Shown: positions 28,901 to 39,699, counted from the stretch's first letter. The stretch: 64,000 nt of DNA from Tubulanus polymorphus (GCF_964204645.1 NC_134031.1:15311307-15375306), one strand, 5' to 3'. The notes: a model not told the origin generated them from the sequence alone. Program-made: numbers and translations.

Positions 28901-29656
28901 TAAGTCGAATATCACCAGACATCTGTTTGTTGTTACCACATAATCTCAGAAACATGTTAGATTTTACGGGTTCACTATAAAAAACATTTAAAACATTTCA
29001 TCATAAACAGACAGATGGGTGGACAGACAGACAGACAGACAGACAGACATTCAATGAAATTTTATTGCTAACCGAGTTTACGAATTTGAAGTAAAAAAAA
29101 AAATAAAAAAAATATGTAAAATATGACTGTAGAAGGTATTTATTACTGATATAATATGATTTCAAGTGTTAAAATCGATAAGGAATAAATAAATATGCTA
29201 TATTTCATTTCATCTCGGTAAACTAAAATACGTCATCTCGGTCGGTAGGATGACCCCTATTATTTTATTAGACAAATAGCACTGAATGCCAATGGACAGA
29301 ATCTTAGGGACAATCTATCAATGTGTCACGCATGGTGCAATAATGACTGAAACTTACTCTAAATCATCAGAATCTGTGGCAGCAGTTCCAGTTATTGACT
29401 GAGACCTTTGTCGTTCTTTCTCTAATCTACAAATAATCATCAATAAAATCTTAATTGATTGGACGACGAGGCAGGTGCTCCTCCGCCATCATGGGACGAG
29501 TTAGAAGATTAGACGGGGCCTCTTCTATAGAGAAACCTACTTTAAAACGTCAGTTCTTTCAGCTTCAAGTGTTTTCATAATAAATTCATTTGGTTTTTTC
29601 TTTTCTTCTTTACAAACACTCGAATAGTTCCAGATTATGTCGTGTATGTTCGCCAT
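25912..29656 (-). CDS. LRRC34: Leucine-rich repeat protein, LRRC34-like, 10 exons
   Basis: Ribonuclease-inhibitor-type LRR protein. In vertebrates LRRC34 is expressed in germ and pluripotent cells and in ciliated tissue; its biochemical role is unclear. Exons, high to low: 29541-29656, 29358-29426, 28773-28974, 28602-28685, 27729-27857, 27523-27654, 27327-27445, 27090-27245, 26502-26628, 25912-26103. Phases agree and give 441 aa (human about 460). The start is the ATG before ANIHDIIWNYSSVC; an upstream in-frame ATG exists. LRR segments include VTRLDLRYNNITDKGAE, LKEIDLMCNDIGEEGAK, LLMLKLNGNKIQCKGG, LVELRLRHTDIKDFGAE, LRVLDLHANRIQNDGAK and VYIWGNKFEDSC. The C-terminal DVNPYEVDGVSYFA is typical of LRRC34. 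Introns host a minisatellite and three mobile elements. An NLRC3-like LRR protein is the alternative, but no NACHT domain is present. Confidence 0.82.
26123..26347. mobile_element. MITE with about 30-bp terminal inverted repeats, LRRC34 intron 9
   Basis: Left end AGGCTAAACAAAAATGATAC then CTTGTTTCTCCGC; the right end is its near-perfect complement. The interior has GGCCGGGTC motifs. A diverged relative is at about 59385-59592 (AGGCCGGGTCATTTT, TTTAAGCTCAGCAG). No coding capacity. Confidence 0.85.
26386..26470 (-). repeat. Dispersed 85-bp repeat, copy B
   Basis: Inverted copy of 24737-24821, here in LRRC34 intron 9 about 40 bp from the MITE. Confidence 0.8.
26690..26985. mobile_element. MITE-like insertion, LRRC34 intron 8
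   Basis: Imperfect inverted ends: left CATGGATCCAGGGGGCAGCACC, right complement GGGGCTGATCCACCGC with GGGGTAGCACCTG further in. About 295 bp, non-coding. Confidence 0.55.
27895..28598. repeat. About 21-bp minisatellite, LRRC34 intron 4
   Basis: Some 25 diverged copies of TGGGACCTAGAGTAACCCTG fill the intron 27858-28601, reaching within about 10 nt of the 5' splice site. It is interrupted by a separate inverted-repeat element at 28032-28198. Confidence 0.9.
28032..28198. mobile_element. 167-bp MITE inserted inside the LRRC34 minisatellite
   Basis: Ends CAGTGTTTTCATTAAGA and its near complement TCTTATTGAAAACACTG, followed inward by an inverted AGCCAGGTCCC. AGAGT flanks both sides and may be the target-site duplication, although the minisatellite also contains that string. 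Confidence 0.8.
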
Positions 29657-30400
29657 TTTGTCACTGGTTTTGTTGCTACAACTATCGTAACTAAGCACGA
29701 GGTGGCAGCACAAGCCGGTGTTGTGAATCATTGTGCGGGCAAGGCTTTCAAAGTTGATTCCCGGTACCTTGTTTCATCCAAACCTCTTTCGAAACTTGGC
29801 GAGGGTGTACGAATGTTTTCTTTATGGGATAAAATGTTAAAGTGGAAATAAACTCGTGTTTCCATATTTTCCCCGGAGACAACGAAGGTGGGTTTTTTTC
29901 TATAGACAATCCGGCTTTGTGCCGACTGAAGGCGGGACGTTTTTTCCTGAGTCTCTGTGCAGCTGTCGTCAGTAGTAAATCAAACCCCCTGTTTCACTCC
30001 CGGCAGGAATCGTGGGTCTGTAAGGGACATTCAATCAAAAAATCAAACGAAATTTACCAACCAAATAAATAACCGGGGACAATCCCTAAGATTTAAAAAA
30101 CGGCACTTGTTTGCTCGATCATTGGCATTGCAAGCCAGCGCGAGAAAGCTATTTCCAAATATTTGCCAAATGCGTTAATCATACGTCTTCAATGTTACTT
30201 GACCAGTGATGACAGGGAATTTACCCACTACACTGGTCATGACTAATGTGGGCTTCAAAACATCGTCCCGTATACTGCTGTCGTACGGGAAATCTTGTTT
30301 CGATCAACTAAAAAACATGCATAAAAATCTGCAAGAGGTGTTTCATTCTAAAAGGTTTTTCTTTTTATTTTGCCTATCTGGATTGGCACGGGCGGGTATC

Positions 30401-30719
30401 CAGCGGCGGACTCAGGATTCCATGGAGGGGGTGCACAAATCCAAATAGGGGGATCTGGGGATCCTCCCCCAGAAATCTTTTTAAAATTAGACGCGCGTAT
30501 ACGCGTTTTGAGTACGATCAGAGTACGATTTAACTCGCAATTTGATAGTGATTTTCACAACTCTCATGAACGATGTAGGACTGCCGTAAAAAAGCGCTGG
30601 TTATTGTAAACGACGACACCAGTTTACACATTTTCAGGGATTTTTCACATGCTTATCTTCATTCTCACGGAAAGGGCAGGGGGGGGGGGGGGGTGCCCTG
30701 TGCCCTGGATCCGCCACTG
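30401..30719. mobile_element. hAT-like MITE, about 319 bp
   Basis: Starts CAGCGGCGGACTCAGGA and ends CCTGGATCCGCCACTG; GTATC flanks both sides. Interior clearly related to 21795-22080, with a short extra segment and an expanded G run at about 30679-30693. Confidence 0.85.
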
Positions 30720-30964
30720 GTATCAACTTAGAAGGGCCTTATCTTTTCGCTGAATACACAACTTTCTGTGAATAAATGCGTACGTTGTAACTTATGATTG
30801 AATTCGAAACTTTTTTGACGGCCCTGGAACAACCTTGAATGTTCCAAAGATCAGCGTTTAAATGTACCCGTTAATGCCAGTTAGTCGCGCGCAATGAATG
30901 ATGCGTTTTCTAGGGAGTTTAAATTCCTGCTTTAGCTGATCGGAAAAATGGGCTTTAAGCGGAT

Positions 30965-31090
30965 TCGAAGGACTCAGCCCTTACCCCAGCCAGCCCACCC
31001 GAAGGACTTAGCCCTTACCCCAGCCAGCCCACCCGAAGGACTCAGCCCTCACCCCAGCCAGCCCGCCCGAAGGACTTAGCCCTAACCCAA
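30965..31090. repeat. 34-bp tandem repeat upstream of SAMD11
   Basis: About 3.7 copies of a unit containing GAAGGACTTAGCCCTTACC and CCAGCCAGCCCACCC, ending about 260 bp before the SAMD11 start codon. Confidence 0.88.
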
Positions 31091-31353
31091 TCAGACATTT
31101 TCTAGCCCCTAGTCAGACATTTTCCTAACTACCTGGTTAAATCTCGTGTGTTGTGTCAAGTATCTAAAAATTAAATGTTTAAACGCGGATGTTAAAACGC
31201 GGAAGTATTCAGGTACTGATCACTCACTCCAGACGCAGTGGTACGAGTAACGCGTTTGTGACGCGGCGGTGGCGATCACTCTGACTGAGCGACTTGCTCA
31301 GTGAATTATGATCCAGCGAGAAGAGAGAAAGAAGAGAGAGCGCGCGATAGAGA

Positions 31354-34267
31354 ATGCAGAATATTCAACCATTAACTACAAATAAAGGAGATATATTACT
31401 AGAAGTGAATTGTGGAGTAAATCAAGGTTTGATGTTCGTGAATCGTTTATGTCAAGGAAGCAAAGGCGAATGTATTAGTTATAACAACACGTGGTACACC
31501 CCTAACGAGTTCCAGTTTATATGTGGAAGAGAAAACGCTAAAGATTGGAAACGATCGATCAATCATAACGGAAAAAGTTTGAAATATTTAATGAATAAAG
31601 GAATATTGACTCCACATCCGGTTACGTGTAACTGTCAGCAGAGTCGATCAGCGGATAATAATCAGGTACGTATAGTGTTTCGAGGTGGAGGGGCCGGGAG
31701 GGTTCAAGATGTATAGGCCTACCGAGGGAAGCACTGAAAGAGAAAAGGACCCCCATTCCCCTAACCTCGGCAGCTGAACACTGTGGAGGTATAAGGACTG
31801 CTCTATTTTCTCATTCACCCAGTCCTCGCAGTGTTTGTCTCCACAGAGATCTCCGTTGCTCTACGATCCTAGTGTAACCAACTATACATCAGACTCTAAG
31901 GTTGTCGCTGACTATTCTCCCACTAAGCCAGGCATGGATGAGAGGGACGTGAGTGGAGGGGAGGGGGACGGGCGGGTGCGGCGCGTGTCTGGCCTTTGTT
32001 TTCCGTCAATTAATTTGTTTAGAGTGCTCTGTTCACTTCCTTCGCGTATCTAAGTTGCATTACGTTGTTACCGGCTGATACTGAAACCGGCTGCGTTCTA
32101 AACGCCAAACGACTTCCGGTAGAACACGAGCGCACGTTATCTGACGGTTGCTAGGTTTCCGGTATTTCCGTAGTGAATTAGTCACGATTTAGTCTCCGAG
32201 TAACTTCCTGTATTCGGGTCGATTTTAAACATAGAACGTTGTTTTTGCGTTTGTAGGAAGAAAATACGATGAACTTGAACTTGTCAATTACCGATACAGA
32301 AATCAGGTACAGAAACCTTAGAAGCCCTAACTGTCAAACCTAAAACCCAAAACAAGCCGCCCATACTAATATAAGTGTACTGTTGGTGATGGGTTTCAGA
32401 TTAGACGAACAAGCCGTCAGTACCAGGAGTGAAACTCCAAGTGAAACTATCGATATCGATACTAGTTCAACCGCTTCACCACCAGGGGGAGCTGTAATGG
32501 ATTCAGATGACGCAGATAAACCAGACAATAGTAAGTTCAACCGTAAAGGCGGGTGCATAGTCGGCCTCGCGACGGCTTGCGACTCGTCCGATGGCCAGGA
32601 CGATCACGTCGCAATGGCCCACCGACCTACGCTACTGTCCTGTCGCAATGAGTCGCAAACAATCTACTCTCTGCGATTCGACCGTCGCTCCCAGTCGCAA
32701 CCTACGCGTTGTTGCGTCTGGGAGCCGCGAAGCAATTCTTTCCTGAAATACTGGGATTCTTTTTCATTTTCAATTAAGAGTTTACCCCGGGCTAAAAGAC
32801 AATACCAGTTTATAAAACCGGATCTAGTCTTTTAAACTTTTATAAAGTTCCGACTACTTCTTATATCAATAATGGATTGAAATCGGCCGTTGGGGATCGA
32901 TAAGAAAGTAACAGGCGAGAAGTTCGTTCTGATTGTTTGAGAGCCACTGTTCCCCTGCAGTCGCCATAGTAAGATAGATACCTTCTATCTTTGTGTTGTA
33001 TAATGCCATTTTCAGTTACCAAGTGACGATCGACTAGAATCGCGGAGTTTACGCGCTCCTTACAACTGGGTAGAAACTAGACGCACACCGTCGCAGCCGA
33101 CTTACGCCCCCACTTACGCCCCCACTTACGACGCAACTCGACGATCGCGTCGAGGAGGGAGAGTGGAGGGATGATTGTTACAATCAAGGATCTATTTATG
33201 TATATCTATTTGAAATACGTAGGTACCACACGAGATAACATAACCCCACTTGCCAGAGACGATACCACACTTACCAGTGGTCAACGCACTGAAGTGGAAA
33301 AAAAACTAGACACGAAATTACGTCATTTGAATAAACAAAAGAAAACGCGTGGTATCGATTTATCCAGGTAACTTTAGAAATACCATCGATCGGTTTTTCA
33401 TAATCACAATTCAGGAATCACGTGAATGTGAATGAATGCTATCACGTGACTGTGGTTGCTATTTTTTTCAGTTTCAATAATTCAAGATACAACGAATTTC
33501 TGAGATACATAAAAACCCTGCAGATCGGATTAGAGCAGGCAAGACCACCAGGGGGCGCAGTAACGGAACAATCGACCAGTTGGTCACCAGTGACGTCCTC
33601 GTGGCCAGCAGATAGTAAAACTGAAACCCTTACCGGCGCAATTAGTGGCGCCACCACCGGTCAAAGAATGATCGAATTGACGAAACCACCAAATTTACAT
33701 CTACCATCACGACCTTCACCTTCATCATCTTCATCGAGGTCACAGACAAAGCGCCGTCTATCGGCGCCGCATGAAGAACAGATAGTTGATTTATCAGTTA
33801 AACGAGAGAGACAAGCTGATAGTACAGCCGTGTATAACAGCATCAGCAGCAGCGGCATTAGCAGCATCCCCAGTAGAAAAATCAATAAACACACGTGTAT
33901 CAATTGTTTACAGTTACCATGGTGTTCACAAACTGACGTCACCAACAATGATCCGTTGTCTTGGACGACAGATGATGTATTCAGATTTGTCAGTAAAGTC
34001 CCCGGATGTGAAGAGTACAATGAGGTAAAGATTTGAATGAAATTGTGGGTGTGTTTTTATTTCCGCTTATTTTGGATGTTTTTTTTTTATTTTCAGGTTT
34101 TTCACGATCAAATGATTGATGGGTTCAGTTTATCGTTGTTAAATCTCGATCACTTACTCGACAAATTAGGAATGAAATTGGGACCGGCCTTGACCTTAAA
34201 AGCGTCTATCAGTCGCCTCATGAATCCGGAGTGTCACGTCTGCGTCAGTGGCGACACCTCGTCCTGA
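31354..34267 (+). CDS. SAMD11: SAND + SAM domain protein, SAMD11-like, 7 exons
   Basis: Nuclear transcriptional regulator family; vertebrate SAMD11/SAMD7 associate with Polycomb PRC1 through the SAM domain. Exons 31354-31665, 31847-31948, 32257-32306, 32400-32530, 33223-33367, 33472-34024 and 34097-34267 join in phase to 487 aa. The N-terminal SAND domain (about residues 14-100) shows LCQGSKGECI, TWYTPNEFQFICGRE, AKDWKRSINHNGKSLKYLM and NKGIL. The C-terminal SAM domain (about 408-478) shows LSWTTDDVFRFVSKVPGCEE and LDKLGMKLGPALTLKASI. Both match the SAMD11 arrangement; the middle is low complexity (S/P/T, poly-S) with a basic segment. It is shorter than human SAMD11 (about 840 aa). An open stretch with splice-like edges at 33017-33160 does not fit the phase and was left out. 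Confidence 0.88.
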
Positions 34268-34326
34268 TCGGGAATGTCGAGTGGAGTGTCACGTATGTCT
34301 AAGTGGCGATACCTCGTGGCACGTTT

Positions 34327-34332
34327 AATAAA
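34327..34332 (+). terminator. SAMD11 poly(A) signal
   Basis: AATAAA 60 nt after the stop codon. Confidence 0.75.
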
Positions 34333-34411
34333 GGTCCGTTTGACAACAAATTCAAACACCTGTCCTGATACGTTGTGATATGGGCATTTATGAAATATAT
34401 ATGGCTCTAAA

Positions 34412-34776
34412 GGGGGCCGTCCATAAAAGACATCTACGCAGTAGGGGGTGGGTTTTTTAACGATTTTTTGGACTTTTGTGGACAAGGGGGGTTCCTCCGA
34501 TATGGATGTCCATCTTGATGGGGGGGGGGGGAGTGTCACTAGTTAAGGGCCATCATGTGGATAAAAGTATAAGTAAAATCATTCAATCCTCCAATGACCA
34601 GAACTTAACAAGTTATAATTATAATACCAGGGAATAAATGTAAATACGTTAATGAAAATTAAGTGTTTCTTATGCTGCATCAAATGTTGTTTAAAGCTGA
34701 TATACATTTTATGTGGACATAGGGGAGGGGGTCAGATTTTCCATATTTTGTGTGGACGTCTTTTATGGACAGCCCC
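34412..34776. mobile_element. 365-bp MITE with GGGGCTGTCCATAAAAGAC ends
   Basis: Left end GGGGGCCGTCCATAAAAGAC, right end the complement of GGGGCTGTCCATAAAAGACG. The interior is AT-rich with G runs and has no coding capacity. Confidence 0.8.
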
Positions 34777-35298
34777 AAAAGTTATTGGTCTAAAAGCTTA
34801 CAGCGCAAAGCAGGATATGGCCAAATATTAGAATCTGAGCGGACACGCAATAGGGATACAGCTGGAATAACGCTCTCCCATCCTACATCACCAGCCCCAG
34901 ACGCGCGTGCCGTGAATCTATAGGGTTTGGACTAATGCATCCCGATCGTCGCGTGCGAGGGCTGATCGCGTTAAGTAAAAAACTCCCACGCGCATCCAGA
35001 AGAAAAAACAACCTGATCAAATTCATTTAACATTTTTGTCTGACAGTCGCTACTAGACTGTTGCTGTGGCAGGCGAGGATTTCGGTAACGAAGAAGCGCG
35101 TTCCATTCTAATTCAAAAAGTTGCCTTCGTCATTGGGGATTTGCAAAAAGGGAGGCAAAAAGGTAGCGGTAAGATGCGAGAAAATTCAAAGAATTGAATA
35201 AACACTTCAGAAATTGAGCTTGATAAAATGATAATTTTTCAATGTTATATCACAAGTGGTGCGGTGTACGGGGTGTATATGTAAAAACGTATTTAAAC

Positions 35299-35486
35299 GT
35301 TTTCAGTGCCTCTGCACCGCAGTGCGGGGTGTATAAATCGTTCATGAACTTTGCTTATACGCCGCACCGCGTTGTATTGATGTGATTGGTGGTAGTTTTT
35401 ATCTCTTATGAAAGATGGTAGCACCAAACAGTGAAATATTTCTAACTAACGATACACCGCACCGCGACGTAGGCGCACTAAAGCGA
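35299..35486. mobile_element. Diverged copy of the mTOR-intron-1 MITE family
   Basis: Shares TTTCAGTGC ends, CACCGC/GGTGTA palindromes, a TATTTCACTGTTTG-type segment and an AGTTA-type interior with 17982-18275, in the opposite orientation. Terminal repeats are degraded. Confidence 0.65.
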
Positions 35487-36434
35487 TATGCCCGCTATTC
35501 ACTGGGCTTGATTAAAAAGAGAAATTATGGCGACTTGTCGAATTGGAACGCGACAACTGGAGGCCCTTTATCGCTTCCGTATGGAAAATAACACCCATAT
35601 ACTGAAGTACACGCATAGAAAAGAGCGCCTAAACTCGGAATGACAATAGACGCGCAGCAGTTAAAGAGCCATAGGATAAAGACTAGGCAAGATATCTTAA
35701 AATTTTAAAATTCACCTAAATGGTGGCGCTTATGTGCACAGTTCTTGAAATGTTTTTTCTGAAGATAACGAACTTAAAGTTCAGTACCCTGGATTTTTAT
35801 TCGCACGGCAAAAACTGACAACCAATTTTTATTTCGCTCTCATGTCGCATTGTTGCAAAGTTGAGAAATGATTTTTACATAACTGAAAACTAGAGATTCA
35901 TACGGTTTAAATGTTGCTGAAACTGCCAAAATCCACCCAGGGACCGATGAAATATGATAAAACACGCATCACAGATCGTATTTAAAAAAGAGAAAAAATT
36001 ACCCATTAATACAGGACAAAAAGTTCCTTAACAAAATGGCGACTAGCATCTGTAAAATGGTTTATTTTTTAGTGCTGCGCAGAATTGCAGGTGCAGTCCA
36101 GTCCAGTCTTCAAATCAATGATAACAATGGAATATCGTCGATAAAGGATGTTTGAAATCCTTGATTCGGTGGGCGAAACAGACGCTTGCTACCACCGCTG
36201 ATACCAACTTGAAGGGCTATGAAAGCTCGATATCTTACTTTTCATTGGATTTTGCGAATAAAACCGTCATAACGATCGAAATGGATCTAATTTAATTGTA
36301 TTTGAAAATGAAATAATCTTTTGACGGATGGACCCTGCAGTCGTTTTGCGAAGGATCCGAAACTAAACCCAGCGATCAGTAATGGACCCAGCGGGGTCTA
36401 CGTGATTACAATCCATCCTAAACCAAGCGCATAT

Positions 36435-37553
36435 TTAACGAGTAAAAAAGTGAACGAGGAAATATCTTTTGGCGGTTTTTTTGAAAAGCGTATTAGTTGA
36501 ACAGTACACGACAAAATTCAACGATGAATCTAAAATACTCAAAAGAATTCCAATTTTTCTCATCACCATGAAAGAATCATGTGAAAAGCTGAACTTCAAT
36601 CCCAACCGAGATTCATGATACGTTATAAGACGGTCCAATGAAGCAGGAATTTCAAACATCATAAACATCAAAACGATAAAAAGAACCATCTTCAAAATCT
36701 TCTGCTCTTTCGAATCTGTAGACGATATTCTGACTGTAGAAGTGGCTAATTCCTTTCGCTGTTTGTAATGATTTCGTAGGATAAATATCATCAGCGCGAT
36801 GTTTATCAGAACCAATATAACGAATGGAGAAATAATGCACATGAACATATAAGTGTGGTACGTAAACGCGTATGCAATATTAAAATTGTAATTGAAAGGA
36901 GTTCTGATAAATTTAGCTCCAAATGTGCCCATAGTGTACAGTGAGATCTTTCCAAAACAATGCCAAGAAGCTCTAGCAGGAAGATACAGGGGAAAGAAGT
37001 AAGGCCAGTTTAGAAATACTGATACAACGAAATTGAAAACTGCGAGACAAGTGATTTGAGTTCTGGCCCAAAACCGTCTGAAATACAGCGGGCTAGCGAC
37101 AACTATTAATCTTTCTAAGTTCAATATGACAACAGACCAATTTCTGGCCATTTGAAAAGTGAAGAAAAAAGGCATCGCCCAAATGATTATTTCGTGTCCA
37201 AAATACCAGTCATCGTACCTGTGTATGTGTTCGTAGAGCGATACGTAGATTATGATTGTTCGTAGTGGATAAAGTAGAAACACCGCGATTAGAAAAAGCA
37301 AATCAAACCACGCGAGAATTATGACTGTCAGATACGTGTCGCTATCGATACGGCGAAAAACTGTAATTGTAGCTGAATTGAGAATTATCCCCATTAACGA
37401 CGCCGGTAAATATGCTAATATGTACATATAGACGCTGAAGGTATATTGCCATCTGACCGGTGGGTTGCATTCCGCTGGACCAGGCGTGACTCGCGCAGAC
37501 GTTATAGTAGTGATACTGTCGTTATTTGGTTGAAGTAATGTTGAAGTCATCAT
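36435..37553 (-). CDS. Atypical class A GPCR, array copy 1
   Basis: Intronless, 372 aa, seven membrane segments at about 41-66, 74-100, 120-146, 164-188, 230-258, 286-308 and 331-352. Class A signs: N59 in TM1 (GIILNS), LAWFD in TM2 (D84), ERL in place of DRY (147-149), P243 in TM5, FEIP in TM6 (P303, no CWxP), and DSSLNFVVY in TM7 (N346, Y350; the NPxxY proline is F). The usual TM3 cysteine is missing (I123), while C199 in loop 2 and C29 in the N-terminus are present and may pair. N-glycosylation site NDS at 11-13. Ligand unknown; the layout resembles lineage-specific chemosensory or neuropeptide-receptor-like expansions. Distinctive residues: H198, G201, F215, F321, H325, I334. Confidence 0.9.
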   Translation of the reverse strand: MMTSTLLQPNNDSITTITSARVTPGPAECNPPVRWQYTFSVYMYILAYLPASLMGIILNSATITVFRRIDSDTYLTVIILAWFDLLFLIAVFLLYPLRTIIIYVSLYEHIHRYDDWYFGHEIIIWAMPFFFTFQMARNWSVVILNLERLIVVASPLYFRRFWARTQITCLAVFNFVVSVFLNWPYFFPLYLPARASWHCFGKISLYTMGTFGAKFIRTPFNYNFNIAYAFTYHTYMFMCIISPFVILVLINIALMIFILRNHYKQRKELATSTVRISSTDSKEQKILKMVLFIVLMFMMFEIPASLDRLITYHESRLGLKFSFSHDSFMVMRKIGILLSILDSSLNFVVYCSTNTLFKKTAKRYFLVHFFTR

Positions 37554-38580
37554 GAGTGCGAGTCCTCATTCACTGACTGAACTTAGATGCAATGTTTATA
37601 GTTTAGATGATAATCCTCGACAGCAATTAAACTAGAAATTACTCGAGTCTGATTTCAAATGTTTTGATGTTACGTGACTCTTATATCGTATTCTGATAAC
37701 AAAAATATCTACAAATCGCAGTAGAACATGAAAATTTGTTACGTTTAGCTAATGAGGTAAATTATGTATTCTAAACCGGCGAATAATTTGAAATATGTAC
37801 GTAGTTTTTTTTTTGAAGAAGTGGAGAGGGTTATCAGTTAATAATGGCTCATGTCTGATAACGTGAGATGATTTTGATGAAAATTGTCAATCGCAAAAGG
37901 TATTCAGCATTTACTCATTCATTCGATAAATTGGCAATAGAATTTTCTAACTGACAGTAACCGGTCTTTTCTAAGGTATAAGGTGCATTGAAAATTACGA
38001 TGGTTCATCTCGCAAATTATGAATCGACATCATCATGCCACGTGACTTTAGTTTTCAGTGGATCCGGATTTCCCACCAGTTGATATCGGTACAAGTTTGG
38101 CCTTCAAGCGAGCATGTTTTCATGTTCGGCGAAATATTATCACGTATGGCTATAGAATGTTTTGCGTTGATAAATCAACGAAAATCCGATATGATACGTA
38201 TTATGTGATTAATATTGAATTGCAGAATTACAAGTGAAGTCCAGTTTTCATGTTAAATAGAATGTAAAATATTTGAAAAGAAAAGATCTTCGAAAATCGT
38301 TCATTTCGTTGGGTGAAATAGGTTCGTACTAGCTACTGCTGCTGCTGCCACCTCCAAGAACTATGAAATCCGAATGTCCAACCATTCATTAAACTGTTTT
38401 AATCTAACATTGATAACGACCAAACTGGATCTAATTCATTAGTATTTAAAAAAATGAAATAATCTTTTGACAAATGGACCCTGCAGTCGTTTTCCGAAGA
38501 ATCCGAAACTTAAGCCTCCGATCAGCAATGGACCCAACGGGGTTTACAGGATTACAATCCATCCTAAACCAAGCGCATAT

Positions 38581-39699
38581 TTAACGAGTAAAAAAGTGAA
38601 CGAGGAAATATCTTTTGGCGGTTTTTTTGAAAAGCGTATTAGTTGAACAGTACACGACAAAATTCAACGAGGAATCTAAAATACTCAATAGAATTCCAAC
38701 TTTTCTCATCACCATGAAAGAATCCTGTGAAAAGCTGGACTTCAATCCCAACCGAGATTCATGATACGTTATAAGACGGTCCAATGAAGCAGGAATTTCA
38801 AACATCATAAACATCAAAACGATAAAAAGAACCATCTTCAAAATCTTCTGCTGTTTCGAATCTGTAGACGGTATTCTGACTGTAGAAGTGGCTAATTCCT
38901 TTCGCTGTTTGTAATGATTTCGTAGGATAAATATCATCAGCGCGATGTTTATCAAAACCAATATAACGAATGGAGAAATAATGCACATGAACATATAAGT
39001 GTGGTATGTAAACGCGTATGCAATATTAAAATTGTAATTGAAAGGAGTTCTGATAAGTTTAGCTCCAAATGTTCCCATAGTGTACAGTGAGATCTTTCTA
39101 AAACAATACCAAGAGGCTCTAGCAGGAAGATACAGGGGAAAGAAGTAAGGCCAGTTTAGAAATACTGATACAACGAAATTGAAAACTGCGAGACAAGTGA
39201 TTTGAGTTTTGGCCCAAAACCGTCTGAAATACAGCGGGCTAGCGACAACTATTAATCTTTCTAAGTTCAATATGACAACAGACCAATTTCTGGCCATTTG
39301 AAAAGTGAAGAAAAAAGGCATCGCCCAAATGATTATTTCGTGTCCAAAATACCAGTCATCGTACCTGTGTATGTGTTCGTAGAGCGATACGTAGATTATG
39401 ATTGTTCGTAGTGGATAAAGTAGAAACACCGCGATTAGAAAAAGCAAATCAAACCACGCGAGAATTATGACTGTCAGATACGTGTCGCTATCGATACGGC
39501 GAAAAACTGTAATTGTAGCTGAATTGAGAATTATCCCCATTAACGACGCCGGTAAATATGCTAATATGTACATATAGACGCTGAAGGTATATTGCCATCT
39601 GACCGGTGGGTTGCATTCCGCTGGACCAGGCGTGACTCGCGCAGACGTTATAGTAGTGATACTGTCGTTATTTGGTTGAAGTAATGTTGAAGTCATCAT
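38581..39699 (-). CDS. Atypical class A GPCR, array copy 2
   Basis: 372 aa, intact. Differs from copy 1 at roughly ten residues: K164 (R in copy 1), Y198 and R201 in loop 2, L215, P277 and Q283 in loop 3, S321, Q325 and V334. Upstream and downstream spacers are nearly those of copies 3-5. No frameshift or lost motif. Confidence 0.9.
   Translation of the reverse strand: MMTSTLLQPNNDSITTITSARVTPGPAECNPPVRWQYTFSVYMYILAYLPASLMGIILNSATITVFRRIDSDTYLTVIILAWFDLLFLIAVFLLYPLRTIIIYVSLYEHIHRYDDWYFGHEIIIWAMPFFFTFQMARNWSVVILNLERLIVVASPLYFRRFWAKTQITCLAVFNFVVSVFLNWPYFFPLYLPARASWYCFRKISLYTMGTFGAKLIRTPFNYNFNIAYAFTYHTYMFMCIISPFVILVLINIALMIFILRNHYKQRKELATSTVRIPSTDSKQQKILKMVLFIVLMFMMFEIPASLDRLITYHESRLGLKSSFSQDSFMVMRKVGILLSILDSSLNFVVYCSTNTLFKKTAKRYFLVHFFTR

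Larger units (their letters stand above)
29657..31353. other. Intergenic between LRRC34 and SAMD11
   Basis: No gene supported. Contains a hAT-like MITE (30401-30719) with a 16-G run, and a tandem repeat at 30965-31090. The last 150 bp (GC-rich, purine-rich AGAGAGAAAGAAGAGAGAG) should be the SAMD11 5' UTR and promoter. Confidence 0.6.
34268..36434. other. Intergenic between SAMD11 and GPCR array
   Basis: No gene supported. Contains two MITE-like elements (34412-34776 and about 35299-35486). From about 36090 the sequence becomes recognisably similar to the spacers of the GPCR array, marking its left edge. Confidence 0.6.

Noticed and set aside
30370-30609. Open frames reading QRRTQDSMEGVHK and DSGFHGGGAQ
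   Set aside because: Generated by the ends of the hAT-like MITE at 30401-30719.
32383-32835. 150-codon open frame starting in SAMD11 exon 4
   Set aside because: Only the part up to the GTAAGT donor after 32530 is exon; the rest is intron read-through.
36652-36840. 62-codon minus-strand frames within every GPCR copy
   Set aside because: Out-of-frame shadows of the receptor TM5-TM6 region.
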